Assembly: GCA_964608945.1 (NCBI GenBank)
Contig: CAZSQB010000017.1
Location: 1 to 17,508 of the forward strand
From: CAYWEP01 sp964608945
Lineage (GTDB): Bacteria; Patescibacteriota; Microgenomatia; Levybacterales; UBA12049
DNA: 17,508 nt
Direction of reading: 5' to 3'
Of the stretch, positions 12,643 through 17,508 are shown piece by piece. The position numbers and the translations under genes were made by a program. Position 1 is the first letter of the stretch. Each line of letters begins with the position of its first letter. The notes under the pieces are model-generated. The model searched no databases. It was given only the letters and a program-made list of their open reading frames with translations, and was not told the origin of the DNA.

Positions 12643-13598
12643 AAAAAGTCCTTATCACGGGAATATCGGGTTTTGTCGGAGGATTTCTCACAGAGCATAT
12701 TGCCAAAAGCGGTGGTGAAAACGAAATAATCGGTACATATCTCTTTGAGCCCCGCGTTTCTTTTCTTGACGAAATGCAACAAAAGCCAACGCTCTATCAA
12801 GTCGACCTTATTGACCAACAAGAAGTTAACGACCTCATCAAAAAATCCGAACCAGATGTAATCTATCATTTAGCTGCATTATCATCTCCTGCAGAAAGTT
12901 TTAAGAATCCAGCGCAAACAATAAGCAACAATATCAACGCACAGATCAATCTCCTTGAGGCTGTGAGAGAGAGTGGTTTTACAAATACAAAAATACTCAT
13001 TGTTTCTTCATCCGAGGTGTACGGAGTAATTGATTCTTCGGATTTACCTGTTGATGAAGACACACCATTAAAACCAGTTAGTCCCTACGGCGTATCAAAA
13101 ATAGCACAGGATTATCTTGGATTGCAGTATTTTAATGCATATCATATGAGGATATACCGAGTTCGGCCATTTAACCACATCGGGCCTGGGCAGTCGCCGC
13201 ATTTTGTGGTTTCCTCTTTCGCAAAGCAAGTTGTAGAAATAGAAAAAGGAAAGAAAGAGCCAGTGTTTACCGTTGGTAATCTTAAGGCAAAACGCGATTT
13301 TACCGATGTGCGAGATATTGTTGTTGCATATGGATTGATTCTAAATCACGGCAAAGCAGGGGAAGTATACAATGTGGGCTCGGGCGTATCGCATAGCATT
13401 TCAGACATCTTAGACATTCTGCTATCTCTGGCAAAAATTAAAATTACTGTAGAAGTAGACGATGCGTTGCTTCGTCCCGGGGATGTTTTGGAAATTGTTT
13501 GTGACAACAAAAAGATAGAGGCATTGGGCTGGAAACCGACAATACCAATTGAAAAGTCACTTGGCGATACGCTTGAGTATTGGAGAAATATGCTCTAA
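12639..13598 (+). CDS. rmd: Rmd-like GDP-4-keto-6-deoxymannose reductase
   Basis: Predicted to reduce GDP-4-keto-6-deoxy-D-mannose to GDP-D-rhamnose. It is an extended short-chain dehydrogenase of 319 residues: GISGFVGG (8-15), VSSSEVYG (catalytic serine region, 122-129), SPYGVSK (Y150, K154), then RPFNHIGPGQSPHFVVSSFA, a block typical of Rmd and Gmd relatives. LKAKRDFTDVRDIV is also Gmd-family-like. The next gene is a clear gmd, which makes exactly the substrate this enzyme needs. A GDP-L-fucose synthase is less likely, because that family has a different C-terminal pattern and must also epimerise. The gene starts within the ugd stop and ends 14 nt before gmd. Confidence 0.8.
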   Translation: MKKVLITGISGFVGGFLTEHIAKSGGENEIIGTYLFEPRVSFLDEMQQKPTLYQVDLIDQQEVNDLIKKSEPDVIYHLAALSSPAESFKNPAQTISNNINAQINLLEAVRESGFTNTKILIVSSSEVYGVIDSSDLPVDEDTPLKPVSPYGVSKIAQDYLGLQYFNAYHMRIYRVRPFNHIGPGQSPHFVVSSFAKQVVEIEKGKKEPVFTVGNLKAKRDFTDVRDIVVAYGLILNHGKAGEVYNVGSGVSHSISDILDILLSLAKIKITVEVDDALLRPGDVLEIVCDNKKIEALGWKPTIPIEKSLGDTLEYWRNML

Positions 13599-13612
13599 AA
13601 TAAAGAAATTAC

Positions 13613-14587
13613 ATGGGCAAACGAGTACTTATTACAGGAATTACAGGGCAAGACGGATCCTATCTTGCCGAATTTTTGCTTGAGAAAGGGTATGAAGTTT
13701 TTGGTTTTGTAAGAAGGCTGAGTACGCCAAATATTCGTAATATCGAGCATATCCAAGAAAAAATTCATCTCATTTCAGGAGATCTTCTCGATCAAGGCTC
13801 AATGGTTGATGCGCTTGTCGAAGCTGAGCCAGATGAAGTATACAATCTTGCTGCGCAATCATTTGTTCGGGCATCATGGAAGCAGCCAGTTCTTACCGGT
13901 GAGTTTACTGCATTGTCAGTGACTCGAATGCTTGAGGCAATACGGCAAGTCAATAAAAATATTAAATTTTATCAGGCTTCAAGTTCTGAAATGTTTGGAA
14001 AAGTTACAGAGTCACCCCAGAAAGAAACAACTCGCTTTTATCCACGATCCCCATATGGTGTGGCAAAAGTCTATGGCCACTATATAACAGTCAATTATCG
14101 CGAAAGTTATGATATGTTTGCAGTTTCTGGAATGCTTTTCAATCACGAATCCCCTAGACGTGGTATTGAATTCGTCACGAGGAAAATTAGCAACGCGGTC
14201 GCGAGGATAAGTCTTGGAAAGCAGACAAAATTGGAGCTTGGAAACCTTGATGCAAAGCGGGATTGGGGATTTGCCGGAGATTATGTCGAAGCAATGTGGA
14301 TGATGCTGCAAGAGCATACGCCTGATGATTACGTTATCGCGACAGGAGAGAATCATTCTGTTTTGGAATTTGTAGAACTTGCATTTAAGGTTATGGGCAT
14401 TGACGATTGGGAGAAATATGTTGATGCCAATAAAAAAGCGTTTATGAGACCAGCTGAAGTGGATTATCTCATCGGTGATTATAGTAAGGCAAAAAAGAGA
14501 CTTGGCTGGACACCTAAGACCAGCTTCCCTGCATTGGTTGAGATGATGGTGAAGTCAGATATTGACATGGAAAAAAACAAATACTAA
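13613..14587 (+). CDS. gmd: GDP-mannose 4,6-dehydratase
   Basis: Converts GDP-D-mannose to GDP-4-keto-6-deoxy-D-mannose with bound NADP+. Key motifs are the Gmd-type cofactor loop GITGQDGSYLAE (9-20), VRRLSTPN for the cofactor phosphate side, SSSEMFG (123-129) with E126, RSPYGVAK (Y148, K152), FNHESPRRGIEFVTRKI and LGNLDAKRDWGFAGDYVEAM. The last two blocks are diagnostic. At 324 residues it is a little shorter than E. coli Gmd. With the preceding reductase it forms a two-gene GDP-D-rhamnose module, cotranscribed with ugd. The start is ATG 13613, where homology begins. Confidence 0.95.
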   Translation: MGKRVLITGITGQDGSYLAEFLLEKGYEVFGFVRRLSTPNIRNIEHIQEKIHLISGDLLDQGSMVDALVEAEPDEVYNLAAQSFVRASWKQPVLTGEFTALSVTRMLEAIRQVNKNIKFYQASSSEMFGKVTESPQKETTRFYPRSPYGVAKVYGHYITVNYRESYDMFAVSGMLFNHESPRRGIEFVTRKISNAVARISLGKQTKLELGNLDAKRDWGFAGDYVEAMWMMLQEHTPDDYVIATGENHSVLEFVELAFKVMGIDDWEKYVDANKKAFMRPAEVDYLIGDYSKAKKRLGWTPKTSFPALVEMMVKSDIDMEKNKY

Positions 14588-14598
14588 TTCTTTGCACC

Positions 14599-14604
14599 TA
14601 TACT
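14599..14604 (+). promoter_or_regulatory. -10 candidate in the gmd-uxs gap
   Basis: TATACT lies 6 nt before ATG 14611, which opens a 9-codon reading frame. No -35 box is present at normal spacing; a TTGACA at 14562-14567 is too far (31 nt). Confidence 0.35.
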
Positions 14605-14610
14605 CTCACC

Positions 14611-14640
14611 ATGCGTTTCTACCAATTCATCTATTTTTAA
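14611..14640 (+). CDS. Possible 9-residue leader ORF before uxs
   Basis: ATG at 14611 to TAA at 14640 reads MRFYQFIYF, rich in aromatic residues. It starts 6 nt after TATACT and ends 5 nt before the uxs ATG. It could be a leaderless leader peptide with reinitiation at uxs, or a chance frame. No domain can be assigned at this length. Confidence 0.2.
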   Translation: MRFYQFIYF

Positions 14641-14645
14641 TATTT

Positions 14646-15599
14646 ATGCAAAAAGTACTTGTTGCCGGTGGGGCGGGATTTATTGGATCACATCTTTGTG
14701 AGCGATTATTAAAGGACGGCTTTGCTGTTTTGTGCGTCGACAATTTCCTTACAGGTTCAGAGAAGAATATTGCGCATCTGAAAAGCGATAAGAGATTTAC
14801 TGTTATTGCCCACGATCTCAAAAAGCCCTTCCCAGAGGGCGTAGTAGTTGATGCCATCTTCCACCTCGCATCGCCTGCATCACCTAATCATCACAGCAAA
14901 ATAGGCTATCATGCCCTGCCAATGGATACGATGCTCGTAAATACGTTTGGGACGCTTCATTTGTTGCAATTTGCAAAAAAACAGAATGCAAAATTTTTGT
15001 TCGCTTCAACTTCTGAGGTATATGGTGACCCTCTTGAGCACCCACAAAAAGAATCGTACAGAGGGAATGTATCAACTACAGGTCCGCGTTCTATTTATGA
15101 TGAAGCAAAACGTTTTGGTGAGACAATTACAGCTTATTTTTGGAGGGTTGAGCATGTAGACGCTCGGATTGCAAGAATATTTAATACGTATGGGCCGCGA
15201 ATGCAAAAAGAGGATAAGCGTATGATTGTTTCGTTTATTACGAACGTTTTAGGCGGTGAACCGATACATGTGTTTGGAGATGGTTTACAGACGCGGTCGC
15301 TTTGTTACGTTGATGATACGGTCGAGGGACTGATGCGCCTTATGTTCAACCCAGGCACAAAAGGGGAGGTAGTAAATATTGGCGCGGAAGAGGAATACAC
15401 GGTGCTTGAGTATGCTAAGATAGTGAAGAGCCTCGTCGGGATAGACGTTGAGATTGTTTTTTCAGAAGCACTACCTGAGGATGATCCGAAAAAACGAAGA
15501 CCTGATATCACAAAAGCACGAGAGGTTTTGCAATGGGAGCCAAAAGTGAGTTTGGAGGAAGGAATTAAAAAGACTATAGAATATTTAAAGCAAATATGA
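14646..15599 (+). CDS. uxs: UDP-glucuronate decarboxylase (UDP-xylose synthase)
   Basis: Decarboxylates UDP-glucuronate to UDP-xylose with bound NAD+. The 317 residues carry GGAGFIGSHL (8-17), the family-specific HLASPASPNHH, TSEVYGDPLEHPQ (122-134), SIYDEAKRFGE (Y151, K155; YDEGKR in most relatives), IFNTYGPRM and GDGLQTRSLCYVDD. The Asp-Asp-Pro plus RRPDI segment near the end is also typical. Ugd two genes upstream makes its substrate. The start is ATG 14646, directly before the Rossmann strand. The 58-nt gap after gmd holds a -10-like box and a tiny reading frame. The stop overlaps the glycosyltransferase start as ATGA. Confidence 0.92.
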   Translation: MQKVLVAGGAGFIGSHLCERLLKDGFAVLCVDNFLTGSEKNIAHLKSDKRFTVIAHDLKKPFPEGVVVDAIFHLASPASPNHHSKIGYHALPMDTMLVNTFGTLHLLQFAKKQNAKFLFASTSEVYGDPLEHPQKESYRGNVSTTGPRSIYDEAKRFGETITAYFWRVEHVDARIARIFNTYGPRMQKEDKRMIVSFITNVLGGEPIHVFGDGLQTRSLCYVDDTVEGLMRLMFNPGTKGEVVNIGAEEEYTVLEYAKIVKSLVGIDVEIVFSEALPEDDPKKRRPDITKAREVLQWEPKVSLEEGIKKTIEYLKQI

Positions 15600-16765
15600 A
15601 AGTAGTAATTATCAACCCGACATATAACGAAAAAGGAAATATTGAACGCGTTATTGCTGTTTTGGAGGAGCAGATATTTCCCAAGATCAAAGACCACGAT
15701 ATGCATATTCTTGTTGCAGATGATAACTCTCCTGATGGTACTGCTGATGTTGTGCGCGGTCTTATGAAAAAGTATAAAAATTTATATCTCAACGTAGGAG
15801 AGAAGCATGGTTTAGGAGCGGCTTATATACGCGCAATGAATTATGCCGTTGAGAAGCTTGGTGCAGATGTCATGTTTGAGATGGATGCAGATTTACAGCA
15901 TGACCCAAAAAAAATCATAGAATTTCTGAATAAAATAGATGAAGGATATGACATGGTCATTGGTACGCGCTATAGCGCCGGAGGATCGATTCCAAAACGA
16001 TGGGGGTTACAAAGAAAGGCATTTTCTGTTTTCGGTAATTTACTCGTTCGAACAGTGCTGATGCGATTTTGGATTCATGATTGGACTGGAGGATTTCGCG
16101 CTTTGCGAAAAGAAGTATTTTTAAAAGAACGAGAGGAATTAACGGCTTTTCGTGGGTATACATTTCAGGTTTCATTTTTACACAAAGCGGCCCGGGATGG
16201 ATTCAAAATTGCAGAAGTACCGTTTTCATTTAATGAGAGGTATGTCGGTAACTCAAAGATTGCGCCAAAGGAATATATCATCGACCTATTAAAATATATA
16301 TTCATTGCTCGGTTTTGGGAGCTTGTGCACTCACCGTTTCTCAAATACGGTATTATCGGATTTGTTGGCTACATTATCAATGCAGTGACAATTGAAATAT
16401 TTCGACAATACGTCGGACTACCTACTGTGTGGTCTGCATTTGTCGCGGCCGAACTCTCAATTGCCTGGAATTTTCTTATGAACAACTTCTGGGCATTTTC
16501 AAGTCAGAAGATTGAGAGCCCAATAAAATTACTGTTAAAATTTGTCCAATTTAACCTTGTCTCTGCTGGCTCGGTCGGCATCATAACATTTTCAATACAT
16601 TTTGCGACTGAGTTTTTCGGCGATACAATACTTGTTCGTCAATTAACATTGCCGCTTGCTATTGGTTTTCTCGTAATACCCTACAGTTACAGTATGTATA
16701 ATATATTTATATGGAAAAGATGGCACATTCCGTTTCTCATGCGCTTACAAAAAATAGTAGGATAA
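15596..16765 (+). CDS. Polyprenyl-phosphate mannose synthase-like GT2 fused to a GtrA membrane domain
   Basis: A 389-residue enzyme expected to move a sugar from a nucleotide donor to polyprenyl phosphate at the inner membrane face. Residues 1 to about 235 are a GT2 domain of the DPM1 type: NPTYNEKGNI (7-16), ADDNSPDGT (41-49), MDADLQHDP (96-104, metal-binding DxD), GTRYSAGGSI, and DWTGGFRALRKEVF in place of the usual D-x-T-G-x-FR. Residues about 246-385 are a GtrA-like domain with four membrane helices, containing LKYGIIGFVGYIIN and AWNFLMNNFWAFSS; GtrA proteins are linked to flipping lipid-linked sugars. Fusion would couple synthesis to translocation. The donor could be GDP-mannose or another sugar nucleotide made in this cluster. 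It overlaps the next gene by 55 nt. Confidence 0.9.
   Translation: MKVVIINPTYNEKGNIERVIAVLEEQIFPKIKDHDMHILVADDNSPDGTADVVRGLMKKYKNLYLNVGEKHGLGAAYIRAMNYAVEKLGADVMFEMDADLQHDPKKIIEFLNKIDEGYDMVIGTRYSAGGSIPKRWGLQRKAFSVFGNLLVRTVLMRFWIHDWTGGFRALRKEVFLKEREELTAFRGYTFQVSFLHKAARDGFKIAEVPFSFNERYVGNSKIAPKEYIIDLLKYIFIARFWELVHSPFLKYGIIGFVGYIINAVTIEIFRQYVGLPTVWSAFVAAELSIAWNFLMNNFWAFSSQKIESPIKLLLKFVQFNLVSAGSVGIITFSIHFATEFFGDTILVRQLTLPLAIGFLVIPYSYSMYNIFIWKRWHIPFLMRLQKIVG
16697..16702 (+). promoter_or_regulatory. -10 box before the GT39-like gene
   Basis: Perfect TATAAT inside the end of the GT2-GtrA gene, 8 nt before ATG 16711. No clear -35 box, so it may be coincidental in an AT-rich stretch. Confidence 0.3.
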
Positions 16766-17508
16766 TAGGGATTCTTCTCATTGCCATTCTTCTCCTTGCG
16801 GCGTTTCTTCGTCTGTATAAAATCTCAGACTACATGACTTTTTTGGGGGATGAGGGAAGAGACGTGTTGATTGTTCGGGACATTCTTAAGGGTAATCCTA
16901 CGCTTCTTGGTCCTCGCTCGTCAGCTGCTGATTTTTTTTATGGACCCATATATTATTATTTTATTACGCCGTTTCTTTTTCTTTTTAACTACGACCCAGT
17001 TGGCCCTGCCATCTTTGTGGCGCTTCTCGGAGTAGCAACAGTATTTCTTCTTTATAAAGCCGCCAAAGAAATGTTAGGTTCTGAATTTGCCGGGCTTACG
17101 GCAGCGATTCTTTATGCTGTATCACCGTTGGCTATTGCGTATTCGCGTTCTTCCTGGAATCCAAATCCACTGCCGTTTGTTTCGCTCTTGGCTCTTTACC
17201 TCCTCTATAAAGCTGTGCAATCAAAATCACTCATCCTCTTTCTTATTGTTGGACTGTTACTGGGTATTGCTTTGCAGCTTCAGTACTTGGCATTTTTCTT
17301 AGCGACGATTATTGCCGTTTTTACATTTATAGGTACGTGGTATGTGACGAAGAAAATAGATCTCTTATTGCTGATAAAACGATACGCGACAATATTTGCT
17401 GGTTTTGTGATTGGGTTTTCTCCCTTTCTCGCCTTTGAAATACGACACGGATTTCCAAATCTTAGAACGATTTTGCGCTATATCTTTACAGACGAGTTGT
17501 TACCGGTC
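16711..17508 (+). CDS. GT39-like polytopic membrane glycosyltransferase, 3'-truncated by the window edge
   Basis: The first 266 codons of an integral-membrane GT-C enzyme; the frame is open to the last base. After a short polar N-terminus comes a membrane helix (about 18-36, IIGILLIAILLLAAFLRLY). The first outer loop follows with FLGDEGRDVLIVRDIL (D47, E48, D51), which fits the catalytic Asp-containing loop of the PMT/ArnT class. GPRSSAADFFYGPIYYY is also typical of this bacterial group. Several more hydrophobic segments follow. These enzymes take sugars from polyprenyl-phosphate donors outside the membrane, so the preceding GT2-GtrA gene would supply the donor. Start codon 16711 or 16720 (fourth residue, also Met) cannot be decided. 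The acceptor is unknown; Thr/Pro-rich surface proteins in this window are candidates. Confidence 0.88.
   Translation, partial: MEKMAHSVSHALTKNSRIIGILLIAILLLAAFLRLYKISDYMTFLGDEGRDVLIVRDILKGNPTLLGPRSSAADFFYGPIYYYFITPFLFLFNYDPVGPAIFVALLGVATVFLLYKAAKEMLGSEFAGLTAAILYAVSPLAIAYSRSSWNPNPLPFVSLLALYLLYKAVQSKSLILFLIVGLLLGIALQLQYLAFFLATIIAVFTFIGTWYVTKKIDLLLLIKRYATIFAGFVIGFSPFLAFEIRHGFPNLRTILRYIFTDELLPV

Noticed and set aside
1..17508. tRNA, rRNA, CRISPR arrays or transposase genes
   Set aside because: No cloverleaf, rRNA-like stretch, regular repeat-spacer array or transposase motif was recognised on either strand by eye.

Overview
This is a moderately AT-rich, densely packed bacterial window with standard genetic code: a UGA-reading release factor 2 gene is present and TGA is used often as a stop. 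The gene set suggests a Candidate Phyla Radiation (Patescibacteria) genome, most likely Microgenomates-like: ftsEX next to a coiled-coil M23 peptidase, Thr/Pro-rich surface proteins with a lamin-tail or CAP domain, a very short TsaB, a GT2-GtrA fusion, and small GC-rich palindromic repeats inside genes. The lineage is an inference from gene content and from remembered families; no database search was possible.

Layout. (1) 3-1007: 3' part of prfB, converging on an XRE-type regulator (1008-1421, minus strand). (2) 1470-2150: a RelB/RelE-type toxin-antitoxin module on the minus strand, bracketed by a 12-bp inverted repeat; the toxin is frameshifted. (3) 2186-5624: cell-division and wall-remodelling operon with a promoter, an anchored small-domain protein, ftsE, ftsX and a coiled-coil M23 peptidase whose two catalytic halves are in swapped order. 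(4) 5669-9207: surface and housekeeping block with a lamin-tail wall protein, a tsaE-tsaC fusion, a half-length tsaB, a CAP-domain membrane protein and a small membrane protein. (5) 9261-17508: nucleotide-sugar and glycosyltransferase island with rfbA, rfbB, a possible relic of rfbD, ugd, rmd, gmd, uxs, a polyprenyl-phosphate mannosyltransferase-like GT2-GtrA fusion and the start of a GT39-like membrane glycosyltransferase.

How the genes work together. FtsEX probably uses ATP to activate the secreted M23 enzyme at division, as in the EnvC/PcsB/CwlO systems. TsaE, TsaC and TsaB belong to the tRNA t6A37 pathway; tsaD is not in the window. Ugd plus Uxs would give UDP-xylose, Gmd plus Rmd GDP-D-rhamnose, and RfbA plus RfbB dTDP-4-keto-6-deoxyglucose. 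The last two genes look like membrane enzymes that move sugars through lipid-linked donors, probably to glycosylate surface polymers or the Thr/Pro-rich proteins.

Two patterns cut across gene boundaries. First, several apparent first-in-operon genes have a -10 box only 6-8 nt before the start codon, which predicts leaderless mRNAs, while some internal genes have clear Shine-Dalgarno sites. Second, small repeats have been absorbed into reading frames: palindromes in ftsE and rfbB, and an AT-rich repeat forming the tsaE-tsaC linker.
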